A stretch of DNA of 12,332 nt from Clostridia bacterium (GCA_017648425.1 JAGCJD010000048.1:1-12332), one strand, 5' to 3'; numbered from the stretch's first letter, positions 1-6,880 are shown. Numbers and translations: made by a program. The notes: generated by a model not told the origin, from the sequence alone.

Positions 1-95
1 GTCTCCTCTGTTGCAGTCTGATCCAGCTTGAAGCAATCAGCGTTCAGACCGACAAGAACCGCCCGTTCCTGCTTTTTTTCAAAATTCGATTCCAT
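1..95 (-). CDS. hflX: N-terminal fragment of a probable HflX GTPase (runs off the window)
   Basis: Only the first 31 codons lie in the window; the gene continues past position 1. The start is an ATG at 95-93, with a clean GGAGG at 104-100 four bases upstream. The peptide opens MESNFEKKQERAVLVGLNAD, and the pattern ERAxLVG followed by an acidic EE stretch resembles the beginning of clostridial HflX proteins, ribosome-associated GTPases that rescue or split stalled ribosomes. No GTPase motif is visible because those lie further in, so the name rests only on the N-terminal pattern. The gene has its own consensus promoter at 153-125 and lies downstream of, and codirectional with, the transporter gene. 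Without the rest of the gene the assignment is a reasonable guess. Confidence 0.55.
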   Translation of the reverse strand, partial: MESNFEKKQERAVLVGLNADCFKLDQTATEE

Positions 96-124
96 AGGAC
101 CTCCAAAGAATTCTCTTAAAGAGT

Positions 125-153
125 ATTATATCACGCTTTGCTCACTTTGTCAA
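125..153 (-). promoter_or_regulatory. Consensus sigma-A promoter for the hflX-like gene
   Basis: On the minus strand TTGACA (153-148) and TATAAT (130-125) are both perfect matches, separated by 17 bp, with TG one base before the -10 (extended -10). The predicted transcript start near 118 falls at the centre of a small inverted repeat, CTCTT-A-AAGAG at 113-123, which could be an operator or a 5' hairpin. The coding start follows at 95. Confidence 0.8.
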
Positions 154-193
154 CCAATTGTTTTTTATAAAACGGTAACCTTTCTTGGCAAGG

Positions 194-1126
194 TTATTCC
201 GCCATTCCCTCCAAAACTCCGAGGATAATTATTCCCACAATAATAGCCGCCACGGCAATATACTGTTTTAAGGGGAGCTTTTCTTTGAGGAATATTCTTG
301 AAAGTATAATAGATACTATACTGTATGCAGCTATCATGGGAGCAGCTATAATTCCGTTGCCGCTCATAGCGCGTACATAAACGAACTGTCCTGCCGTTTC
401 AAACACAGCAGCTCCCAATCTCGGACCTTGCTCTCTGGGAAGTATCTTTTCCTTCTTTATAAACCTTACAAATATAAACAGAATGATAGCGACCGCGAAG
501 AATGTAAGCTCATAGGAAATGTTTGCAACATCCTCAAAGTTCTCCTCGGTAACTCCCAAAAGAGGAGTAGTTGTAAAATCGTCAAGATAGTAAGCATCAA
601 GGAATGTTCCCAGAGCATCGATAATGCAGTAGAATATCGGCATAAAGAACGCAACAAAGCCTATACGGTATTTTCTCTCACCCTTTTCAATAAGCTCCTT
701 ATCTCCCATTTTTTCAAGGAAGCCAAGAGCAACAACGCCACCGCAGATAAGCAGCATAGCTATCCAGGTAGGAATGCCCTCAATACGCTGTCCGAGGAAT
801 ACAAAGCAAAGCAGAGTAACTACTATACCCGAGGTATTCTGTATTGGAGAAGATATGGAAAGATCAAGATATCTCAGGCCAAAATATCCAACCGTCATGG
901 AAAGGATATACATAGCCGAAACGGGCAAATAAACATACAGGTTTCGGAAATCGTATCCTATATCCGAAAAGATAAGCGTAAATATAGCGTGCGCTCCCAT
1001 AACAAGACCAACCATAATACTAGTCTTTAAATGGCTGTATCTCTCATTCTCGTTAGCGCCCTTCTTGTAAAATAAGTCTGCTGTACCCCACATAAGCATG
1101 GTCAGCAATGCAAAAACGAACCACAT
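194..1126 (-). CDS. EamA/DMT-superfamily membrane transporter
   Basis: This is a polytopic membrane protein of about 310 residues with roughly ten hydrophobic segments in two halves separated by a charged stretch (KKEK). It matches the EamA drug/metabolite transporter layout. The N-terminal WGxADLFYKKG pattern and the final helix with LKEKLPLKQYIAVAAIIVG are typical of the two EamA repeats. Substrate cannot be read from sequence; members export or import metabolites, amino acids or sugars across the cytoplasmic membrane. I place the start at the ATG at 1126 because a GGAG lies nine bases upstream and the first helix begins at once. An in-frame ATG at 1141 would add five residues (MEKIF) but has only a poor AGAG upstream and an RNA leader of about ten bases. 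It has its own promoter, and no convincing terminator separates it from the hflX-like gene. Confidence 0.85.
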   Translation of the reverse strand: MWFVFALLTMLMWGTADLFYKKGANENERYSHLKTSIMVGLVMGAHAIFTLIFSDIGYDFRNLYVYLPVSAMYILSMTVGYFGLRYLDLSISSPIQNTSGIVVTLLCFVFLGQRIEGIPTWIAMLLICGGVVALGFLEKMGDKELIEKGERKYRIGFVAFFMPIFYCIIDALGTFLDAYYLDDFTTTPLLGVTEENFEDVANISYELTFFAVAIILFIFVRFIKKEKILPREQGPRLGAAVFETAGQFVYVRAMSGNGIIAAPMIAAYSIVSIILSRIFLKEKLPLKQYIAVAAIIVGIIILGVLEGMAE

Positions 1127-1158
1127 AAATATTTTCTCCATTCTCTAAAAGTACGACC

Positions 1159-1187
1159 ATTATAACACTTTTCTTGTAAAAAGTCAA
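1159..1187 (-). promoter_or_regulatory. Promoter of the EamA transporter gene
   Basis: Minus-strand TTGACT (1187-1182) and TATAAT (1164-1159) are spaced 17 bp apart, with TG one base upstream of the -10. The predicted start of transcription is near 1152. That leaves only about 10 bases before the ATG at 1141 but about 25 before the ATG at 1126, which favours the downstream start. Confidence 0.75.
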
Positions 1188-1249
1188 TATTTTCGACAAA
1201 AAAACATCAAAAACAACATATTTTGAAATTATAAATACTTTATACTCTC

Positions 1250-1278
1250 TTGACAATTTGCGTCCGTTTGTGTATAAT
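1250..1278 (+). promoter_or_regulatory. Consensus promoter of the phosphoribosyltransferase-aspS unit
   Basis: TTGACA (1250-1255) and TATAAT (1273-1278) are both perfect, with a 17-bp spacer. Transcription should begin at about 1284-1286, exactly where the hairpin at 1284-1306 starts. No other promoter is evident between here and aspS, so it probably drives both genes. Confidence 0.85.
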
Positions 1279-1283
1279 ATAAT

Positions 1284-1306
1284 GTTGAGGTATGCTTTAC
1301 CTCAAC
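1284..1306 (+). promoter_or_regulatory. Hairpin at the predicted 5' end of the mRNA
   Basis: GTTGAGGTA (1284-1292) and TACCTCAAC (1298-1306) form a perfect 9-bp stem with the 5-nt loop TGCTT. It begins at the predicted +1, leaves about 14 bases before the GGAG ribosome binding site at 1321, and has no following U run, so it is not a terminator. It could be a 5' stabiliser protecting the mRNA, or an operator on DNA. Which of these applies cannot be decided from the sequence. Confidence 0.6.
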
Positions 1307-1331
1307 CTAAAAAATAAAATGGAGCGTTATC

Positions 1332-1892
1332 ATGTCATTAATGTATTATAACACCACGATAGCAGGTCTTAAAAGATCACTTCCGCTCTGCCCTATCAGC
1401 GACGAACTCATGATAGGAGCATTCGTAATATTCGGAGATCCCGAGCTCACCACAGCGTGCGCCAAGGAGCTTCTTGCAAGAGCGCCCGAATACGACTATC
1501 TCATATCGGCAGAAGCAAAAGGAATTCCGCTGGTGCACGAAATGGCTCGCCTTGCGGGAAATCAAAAATATTTTCTTGCGCGCAAAGCGCCAAAGCTTTA
1601 CATGACGGGAGTATTTGAGGCAGAACTCCGCTCGATAACGACCGAAAAGAACCAGAAGCTGTATCTTGACACGGCAGACGCCGAGCTCATGAGAGGCAAA
1701 AGGATACTTATAATAGACGATGTTATTTCAACAGGCGAATCCCTTGCCGCAGTAGAGCATCTCGTCAATCTCGCGGGTGGCAACATTTGCGGAAAAATGA
1801 CTATTTTCGCAGAGGGTGACGCGCAAACAAGAAATGATATCATATATCTCGAAAAGCTTCCGCTCTTTAACAAGGACGGACAACCAATATAA
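1332..1892 (+). CDS. Adenine phosphoribosyltransferase-like protein (PRTase type I)
   Basis: This 186-residue cytosolic protein carries the type I phosphoribosyltransferase PRPP loop, ILIIDDVISTGES, at residues 125-137 with the two acidic residues D129-D130. Upstream are AEAKGIPL (about 60-67) and ARKAPKLYM (about 83-91), which fit the adenine-type PRTase family annotated widely in Clostridia. The expected reaction is nucleobase plus PRPP to nucleotide and pyrophosphate, i.e. purine salvage, but the base specificity is not proven, so I give no gene symbol. GGAG at 1321-1324 sits seven bases before the ATG at 1332. It is first in a unit with aspS, which starts 27 bases after its stop. Orotate or xanthine PRTase is a less likely alternative. 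Confidence 0.85.
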   Translation: MSLMYYNTTIAGLKRSLPLCPISDELMIGAFVIFGDPELTTACAKELLARAPEYDYLISAEAKGIPLVHEMARLAGNQKYFLARKAPKLYMTGVFEAELRSITTEKNQKLYLDTADAELMRGKRILIIDDVISTGESLAAVEHLVNLAGGNICGKMTIFAEGDAQTRNDIIYLEKLPLFNKDGQPI

Positions 1893-1919
1893 AACATATC
1901 TTGAAGGGAAAAACAAAAA

Positions 1920-3713
1920 ATGGCACAGCTGCTTAATTCAACAGATAAAAGAACTCATATGTGTGCTGAGCTTTCGGCAAGCAATGTAGGCGAACGCGTA
2001 TGCGTAATGGGCTGGACGCAAAAGCAAAGAGATCTGGGCTCACTTATATTCATAGATCTGCGTGACCGTACGGGAATAGTACAGCTCGCGTTTGACGAAA
2101 AAACAGATACGGATATTTTCGATACAGCGTTCGGTATAAGAGCCGAGTATGTTCTTTGCGCAAAAGGAACAGTACGCAGAAGAGGAGATGGAGCAATAAA
2201 TAAAAATCTTCCCACGGGAGAGATAGAGATCGCGGTTGACGAGCTCAAAGTTCTTTCGTCTGCGGAAACACCTCCTTTCGAGATAGTTGAGGATAGTAAT
2301 GTAAACGCAGAGCTTCGTCTGCGTCACCGCTACCTCGACCTCCGCCGTCCCGATATGCAGAGAAATATCATAGCTCGCTCGCGAATTTCAAAAATAGCGA
2401 GAGATTATTACTCAGATAACGGCTTTGTTGATATAGAAACACCTAATCTCTGTAAGCCTACACCCGAGGGAGCGCGCGACTATCTCGTTCCCTCCCGCGT
2501 ACACAAGGGAAAATTTTACGCGCTTCCCCAGTCCCCCCAGCTTTATAAGCAGTTGCTCATGGTATCGGGCTTTGACCGCTACTTCCAGATAGCTCGCTGC
2601 TTCCGTGACGAGGACCTCAGAGCAGACCGTCAGCCTGAATTTACACAGATAGATACAGAAATGTCTTTCGTTACGGCAGACGATGTAATGAAAATGCACG
2701 AGGGCTTTATCAAAAAGGTAATGAAGGAGTTTGCGGGCGTTGAGCTTGACGCCGACTTTATCCGTATGCCCTATGCCGAAGCAATGGCAAGATTTGGCTC
2801 TGATAAGCCCGATATCCGCTTTGGATACGAGCTGACCGACATTTCAGATTGCGTCAAGGATTGCGGATTTAAGGTATTCTCAGGCGCTGTCGAGGCAGGC
2901 GGATCTGTAAGAGCCATAAATGTAAAGGGCGGAGCAAAGTTCTCCCGTAAGGAGATAGACTCCCTCGTTGAATTCGTAAAATCCTATCGCGCAAAGGGAC
3001 TTGCATGGCTCAAATGGGCAGAGGGCGGAGAAATATCCTCCTCTTACGCAAAATTCCTTACTGACGCTGAAAACGAGGCTATAAAGGAAACAGTAAATGC
3101 AGAAGCAGGCGACCTCGTTCTTATCGTTGCTGACAAGAACAAGGTAGTGTTCGATTCTCTCGGCGCTCTGCGTTGCGAATGCGCAAAGCGCATGGGAATT
3201 CTCGATCCGTTCGATTTCAAGTTCCTCTGGGTAACCGAATTCCCACTTCTTGAATACAGCGAGGAGGACGAGCGCTTCTACGCTATGCACCACCCCTTCA
3301 CCTCCCCTATGGACGAGGACCTTCAATATATAGACAGCGATCCCGGTAAGGTACGCGCAAAGGCATATGACATTGTGCTTAACGGAACCGAGCTTGGTGG
3401 CGGATCTATAAGAATACACGATAGCGAAATACAAAAGAAGATGTTCTCCGTTCTCGGACTTTCCGATGAAGAGGCAAAGGAGAAATTCGGATATTTGCTT
3501 GATGCGTTCAAGTACGGAGTACCCCCTCACGGCGGTCTTGCATTCGGATTTGACAGACTTGTAACGCTTCTCCTTGGACTTGAAGATATTCGTGATGTAA
3601 TAGCGTTCCCCAAGGTTCAAAACGCATCTGAGCTCATGACAAAATGTCCCTCCGAGCCCGATCCCAAAGCCCTTGACGAATTGGGACTTTGCGTCCTTGC
3701 AGATAAGGAATAA
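1920..3713 (+). CDS. aspS: Aspartate--tRNA ligase (AspRS, bacterial type)
   Basis: This class IIb synthetase charges tRNA-Asp. At 597 residues it has full bacterial length. It has the N-terminal OB-fold anticodon-binding domain (about residues 11-115), the catalytic core with SPQLYKQLLM, motif 2 (FRDEDLRADRQPEF, from about 228), an inserted GAD-type domain, MHHPFTSP, and motif 3 GFDRL at 543-547. In the anticodon-binding strand the sequence is QRDLGSLIFIDLRDR. The leucine (L39) is at the position occupied by Leu30 in the discriminating E. coli enzyme, whereas non-discriminating AspRS often has histidine, so this enzyme probably makes Asp-tRNA-Asp only. AAGGG lies about eleven bases before the ATG, a rather long spacing. 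It follows the phosphoribosyltransferase gene without its own promoter and is followed by a hairpin at 3718-3746. Confidence 0.97.
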   Translation: MAQLLNSTDKRTHMCAELSASNVGERVCVMGWTQKQRDLGSLIFIDLRDRTGIVQLAFDEKTDTDIFDTAFGIRAEYVLCAKGTVRRRGDGAINKNLPTGEIEIAVDELKVLSSAETPPFEIVEDSNVNAELRLRHRYLDLRRPDMQRNIIARSRISKIARDYYSDNGFVDIETPNLCKPTPEGARDYLVPSRVHKGKFYALPQSPQLYKQLLMVSGFDRYFQIARCFRDEDLRADRQPEFTQIDTEMSFVTADDVMKMHEGFIKKVMKEFAGVELDADFIRMPYAEAMARFGSDKPDIRFGYELTDISDCVKDCGFKVFSGAVEAGGSVRAINVKGGAKFSRKEIDSLVEFVKSYRAKGLAWLKWAEGGEISSSYAKFLTDAENEAIKETVNAEAGDLVLIVADKNKVVFDSLGALRCECAKRMGILDPFDFKFLWVTEFPLLEYSEEDERFYAMHHPFTSPMDEDLQYIDSDPGKVRAKAYDIVLNGTELGGGSIRIHDSEIQKKMFSVLGLSDEEAKEKFGYLLDAFKYGVPPHGGLAFGFDRLVTLLLGLEDIRDVIAFPKVQNASELMTKCPSEPDPKALDELGLCVLADKE

Positions 3714-3717
3714 TTGC

Positions 3718-3746
3718 TTTCCCACCCCAAGCGGGTGGGAAATTTT
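3718..3746 (+). terminator. Intrinsic terminator or attenuator after aspS
   Basis: TTTCCCACCC (3718-3727) and GGGTGGGAAA (3733-3742) form a perfect 10-bp stem with a CAAGC loop, followed by TTTT. The U run is short, and the next gene starts at 3773 with no space for a promoter after the hairpin, so partial read-through into the YfbR-like gene is plausible. Confidence 0.75.
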
Positions 3747-3772
3747 AACCTTGTAAATGAAAGGAGATAGGA

Positions 3773-4351
3773 ATGTATAACTTTTTTGCATATATGTCAC
3801 GAATGAAGCTTATCCGCCGTTGGAGCCTTATGAAATCCGTGTCGGACGAAAACATAGCGGAGCATTCGGCGCAGGTGGCGCAAATTGCCCACTCTCTTGC
3901 CGTCATAGCAAACACCATGTACGGAAAGAACATCAATGCGGACAGAGTGACCACGCTTGCGCTTTACCATGAAAGCAGCGAGGTAATAACGGGAGATCTT
4001 CCAACCCCTATAAAGTACTACAATCCCGAAATAAGAGAAGCGTACAAGAGCATAGAAAGCACGGCAAATCAAAAGCTGCTCTCCATGCTTCCAAGAGAAC
4101 TAAGAGAAGAATACACACCTCTTGTCGAGCAGGACACCGACACCTATGAGCATAAGCTCGTAAAGGCGGCAGACAAGCTCTCGGCATATATAAAATGCTT
4201 AGAGGAGCTTAAAAGCGGAAACCGCGAATTTTCCAAGGCAGAGGCATCACTCAAAAACGAGGTCGAGGCATACTTTGAGCTTTCAGAGGTCAGATATTTT
4301 TGCGATAAATTTCTCGCGTCATTCTCAAAAACACTTGACGAGCTTGACTGA
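3773..4351 (+). CDS. yfbR: YfbR-like HD-family 5'-deoxynucleotidase
   Basis: This 192-residue protein aligns through its whole length with E. coli YfbR, which removes phosphate from deoxynucleoside 5'-monophosphates. Visible landmarks are R16-W17 (substrate recognition in YfbR), EHS at 30-32 with metal-binding H31, the H66 region, GDLPTPIKYYN at 74-84, and LVKAADKLSAYIKCLEE with D134. The catalytic glutamate of YfbR corresponds to E70. The signature His-Asp doublet reads His-Glu (H66-E67) here, a conservative change of a metal ligand. AGGAGA lies at 3762-3767, five bases before the ATG. No promoter is visible after the aspS hairpin, so expression probably depends on read-through or on a promoter within aspS. 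The protein is cytosolic and involved in nucleotide pool control. Confidence 0.85.
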   Translation: MYNFFAYMSRMKLIRRWSLMKSVSDENIAEHSAQVAQIAHSLAVIANTMYGKNINADRVTTLALYHESSEVITGDLPTPIKYYNPEIREAYKSIESTANQKLLSMLPRELREEYTPLVEQDTDTYEHKLVKAADKLSAYIKCLEELKSGNREFSKAEASLKNEVEAYFELSEVRYFCDKFLASFSKTLDELD

Positions 4352-4421
4352 CATACAAATAAATAAAATAAAAGATCTCCCGAGCGGACATACTAATCAA
4401 AAAAAGCACACGAGGTAATAT

Positions 4422-5357
4422 ATGTGTACTGCGATATGTATGAATGCGGGAGATTTTTATTTTGCAAGAAGCATGGACATCGAATACAAGCTTGTGGGAA
4501 GCGTGACTGTCACCCCTCAAAATTACCGATTTGAATTTACAAACGGAGAAATACTAAAAAACCATTACGCCATTATAGGCATGGCTGTCGTAAAAAAAGG
4601 ATATCCATTGTACGCGGAAGCCGCAAATCAAGCAGGGCTCTGTATGGCGGCACTGAGCTTTCCCGATAGCGCCCGATATTCAAATTCCACCCATGAGAAA
4701 GCAAATTTCGCTCCTTTCGAGCTTATTCCCTATGTACTCTGCAAATGCAAAAACATAAGCGAGGCAAAAAACAAGCTTAAACACGCCACGCTCGTTGACC
4801 TGCCTTTTGACGAGCAAACACCCAACACACCGCTCCACTGGATAATAGCAGATAAAAACGGAGCAGTTGTCGCAGAGCAGACCGAGCAGGGACTTGCAAT
4901 ATATGACGATCCATTTGGCGTTCTCACCAACAATCCACCATTTCCCTTTCATACGGAAAATGTAAGAGCTTACCGCAACCTATCCCCCGAATATGACTGT
5001 TCGGGTGTGTTCTCGGATCTTCCCCCATTGGGCGGCGGAGCGTGCACAAACGGGCTTCCGGGCGACTATTCCTCCCCCTCCCGATTTATAAAGGCAGCTT
5101 TTTTGCGCCGTGTCTGCAAGCCAAAGGAGAATACGCAAGATAACAGCTCTCATATGCTCTCGCTTATTGGCGCCGTCGCCCCTCCAAAAGGCGCAGTCCT
5201 CGACCAAAACGGAAGACCGCACTACGCAGTATATTCATGTTGCATAAACGCGGATAAGGGAATTTATTACCTTCATAAATACGAAAGCAATGACACAGAG
5301 GAATTCAGACTATCACAGCACGACCTCACGGACAGTCACCTCAAAACCTTGACTTGA
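4422..5357 (+). CDS. Choloylglycine hydrolase family protein (bile salt hydrolase / penicillin V acylase type)
   Basis: This 311-residue Ntn-hydrolase begins MCT, so the nucleophile Cys2 is exposed after Met removal. By recalled alignment to Clostridium perfringens bile salt hydrolase, R16, D19, N170 (LTNNP) and R221 (SSPSRFIKAAF) match catalytic R18, D21, N175 and R228, and GLPGD at 211-215 is present. The C-terminal CCINADKGIYYLHKYE also matches. The residue equivalent to oxyanion-hole Asn82 is Ser79 (AALSFP instead of AGLNFP), so bile salt, penicillin V or another amide (for example N-acyl homoserine lactone) could be the substrate. There is no signal peptide, so it is cytoplasmic. GAGG at 4411-4414 precedes the ATG; the Cys2 requirement fixes this start. 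It follows the YfbR-like gene after 70 bases. Its stop codon overlaps the cysK promoter. Confidence 0.88.
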   Translation: MCTAICMNAGDFYFARSMDIEYKLVGSVTVTPQNYRFEFTNGEILKNHYAIIGMAVVKKGYPLYAEAANQAGLCMAALSFPDSARYSNSTHEKANFAPFELIPYVLCKCKNISEAKNKLKHATLVDLPFDEQTPNTPLHWIIADKNGAVVAEQTEQGLAIYDDPFGVLTNNPPFPFHTENVRAYRNLSPEYDCSGVFSDLPPLGGGACTNGLPGDYSSPSRFIKAAFLRRVCKPKENTQDNSSHMLSLIGAVAPPKGAVLDQNGRPHYAVYSCCINADKGIYYLHKYESNDTEEFRLSQHDLTDSHLKTLT

Positions 5358-5382
5358 CAGAGAGTAAAAAATATGCTATAAT
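5354..5382 (+). promoter_or_regulatory. Consensus promoter of cysK-GNAT
   Basis: TTGACA (5354-5359) and TATAAT (5377-5382) are perfect, with a 17-bp spacer and TGC immediately before the -10. The -35 overlaps the TGA stop (5355-5357) of the preceding gene. The predicted leader is about 20 bases, too short for a T-box or SAM riboswitch, so any control by cysteine or sulfur must act on DNA or elsewhere. Confidence 0.85.
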
Positions 5383-5409
5383 CACATTATCAAAAAAACG
5401 AGGTAAGTC

Positions 5410-6348
5410 ATGGCAAAAATATATTATTCAGCCGATATGCTCATAGGCAATACGCCAATGCTCAGGCTTTCACGCATAGAAAAGGAATACAATACTTGCG
5501 CAAGTATAATAGCAAAGCTCGAATACTTCAATCCCGCGGGCTCTGTCAAGGACAGAGCGGCAAAGTTTATGCTTGATGCCGCAGAAAGAGAGGGTATATT
5601 AAAGCCCAACTCTGTAATTATCGAGCCAACCTCTGGGAATACGGGCATAGGACTTTGCTCTGTCGCCGCGGCGCGCGGATACAAGGTCATGATAGTAATG
5701 CCGGACAGTATGTCAGAGGAACGCCGCGCTCTTATGAGAGCGTATGGCGCAGAGCTTGTACTTACAGACGGCAAGCTTGGCATGAACGGCGCTATTCAAA
5801 AAGCAGACGAGCTTGCAGCCTCTATTCCCAACGCTTTTGTTCTCGGTCAGTTCGTAAATCCAGAGAACCCAAAAGCGCACCTCATGACAACAGGTCCTGA
5901 GATATGGGAGGATACTGACGGAGATATAGACTTTTTCGTGTCAGCAGTAGGCACGGGAGGAACAATAACGGGAACGGGCGAATTTCTCAAATCAAAAAAT
6001 CCCGAGATAAAGGTAGTGGCGGTCGAGCCGTCAGGCTCTCCGTTCTTGTCCTGCGGCAAGGCGGGCGCGCATAAAATACAAGGAATAGGCGCTGGATTTA
6101 TACCAAAGGTACTGAACACCGAGATATATGACGAAATAATCACAGCTTCTGACGAGCAGGCGTTCGAGCTTGCCCGAAACATGGGAAGACTTGAGGGGAT
6201 TCTTGTCGGAATATCCTCGGGGGCTGCGCTGTACGCGGCAATAGAAATAGCAAAAAGAGAGGAAAACCGCGAAAAGACAGTTGTAGTGCTTTTGCCTGAC
6301 ACAGGCGACAGATATCTGTCAACAGAGCTGTTTTGTAAAGGGGTATAA
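5410..6348 (+). CDS. cysK: Cysteine synthase A (O-acetylserine sulfhydrylase)
   Basis: This PLP enzyme makes L-cysteine from O-acetylserine and sulfide. The 312-residue sequence has IGNTPML at 12-18, the PLP lysine in NPAGSVKDR (K47), the substrate loop PTSGNTG at 73-79, the phosphate-binding GTGGT at about 177-181, GISSGAA at 267-273 and PDTGDRYLST near the end. This is full family length. GAGG at 5400-5403 lies six bases before the ATG. It has its own promoter and is followed one base after its stop by the GNAT gene, so the two should be cotranscribed. Cystathionine beta-synthase is a related alternative, but the length without an extra domain favours CysK. Confidence 0.95.
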   Translation: MAKIYYSADMLIGNTPMLRLSRIEKEYNTCASIIAKLEYFNPAGSVKDRAAKFMLDAAEREGILKPNSVIIEPTSGNTGIGLCSVAAARGYKVMIVMPDSMSEERRALMRAYGAELVLTDGKLGMNGAIQKADELAASIPNAFVLGQFVNPENPKAHLMTTGPEIWEDTDGDIDFFVSAVGTGGTITGTGEFLKSKNPEIKVVAVEPSGSPFLSCGKAGAHKIQGIGAGFIPKVLNTEIYDEIITASDEQAFELARNMGRLEGILVGISSGAALYAAIEIAKREENREKTVVVLLPDTGDRYLSTELFCKGV

Positions 6349-6349
6349 A

Positions 6350-6841
6350 ATGCTAGAATACGAAATACACTCCGTAGAGGAGCACCAGCTTCCAATGTGT
6401 CTGCAAACGCTTCATACAGCGTTCGGTGAAAGCGCCGTAAAATTCGGATATACCAAAGAGAGCTATCCGTCAAGCGGAGCTTATGTAACGATTGATGAGC
6501 TTTATGAGGCAAAAAGGCGTGGCGTACATATGTATGCCGCCTGCGTAGATGGCGGCAAGGTTGCGGGATATGTCCAGCTTGAAAAGATAACTGACGGCGT
6601 TTACGCATTTCGTCGCTTTGCGGTTCTTCCCGAATACCAAAAGCTCGGAATAGGGCGAGCTCTCGTGTCGCATTGTAGAGAGCGCGCTAAGCTTTACGGT
6701 GGCAAAAAGCTCACGCTTATAATGATCTCGGAAAATACCCGCCTGCGGGAGTTTTACGAAAGCAACGGCTTCTGCGTTGTAAGCACAGCAAATGACGGCG
6801 CATATCCGTTTGAATATTCGGTAATGGAGCTTGAACTATAA
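6350..6841 (+). CDS. GNAT-family N-acetyltransferase
   Basis: This 163-residue protein has the acetyl-CoA binding motif A, RRFAVLPEYQKLGIGRALV, with the Q/R-x-x-G-x-G/A core at Q97-R103, followed by a motif B-like stretch ENTRLREFYESNGF at about 128-141. The substrate (small molecule, peptide or protein N-terminus) cannot be told. It starts one base after the cysK stop with GGGG just inside the end of cysK, so translation is probably coupled. A serine acetyltransferase role would suit a cysK neighbour, but this fold is GNAT, not the hexapeptide-repeat CysE family, so the link to cysteine synthesis is not supported. The gene ends at the bidirectional terminator. Confidence 0.88.
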   Translation: MLEYEIHSVEEHQLPMCLQTLHTAFGESAVKFGYTKESYPSSGAYVTIDELYEAKRRGVHMYAACVDGGKVAGYVQLEKITDGVYAFRRFAVLPEYQKLGIGRALVSHCRERAKLYGGKKLTLIMISENTRLREFYESNGFCVVSTANDGAYPFEYSVMELEL

Positions 6842-6880
6842 AAAAAGGATACGACCTTTATAGGCTCGTATCCTTTTTTT
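6841..6880. terminator. Bidirectional terminator overlapping the end of the SLOG gene
   Basis: GGATACGA (6847-6854) pairs with TCGTATCC (6866-6873). The interior CCT/AGG can extend the stem past a one-base bulge. T7 follows on the plus strand (6874-6880) and A6 precedes it (6841-6846), so it works for both converging genes. The stem covers the last codons and stop (6858-6860) of the minus-strand gene, and the plus-strand U tract is the complement of that gene's lysine codons. Confidence 0.9.

Noticed and set aside
177..195. Terminator after the EamA transporter gene
   Set aside because: AACCTT/AAGGTT forms a 6-bp stem with a 7-nt loop, but the tail in the minus direction starts ACCG and lacks a proper U run; too weak to call.
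428..1030. Open frame of 200 codons on the plus strand inside the transporter gene
   Set aside because: It is antisense to a well-formed polytopic membrane protein and its translation is lysine- and asparagine-rich without any family features.
1893..1919. T-box or promoter upstream of aspS
   Set aside because: Only 27 bases separate it from the previous gene and they contain just a ribosome binding site.
2880..3800. Open frame of 306 codons on the minus strand inside aspS
   Set aside because: It lies opposite the conserved AspRS catalytic core and matches no family; a shadow of strong codon bias.
5383..5409. Riboswitch or T-box upstream of cysK
   Set aside because: The predicted leader is about 20 bases, far too short for a T-box or SAM riboswitch.
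6350..6841. GNAT gene as the serine acetyltransferase partner of cysK
   Set aside because: Serine acetyltransferase (CysE) is a hexapeptide-repeat protein; this sequence has GNAT motifs and no hexapeptide repeats.
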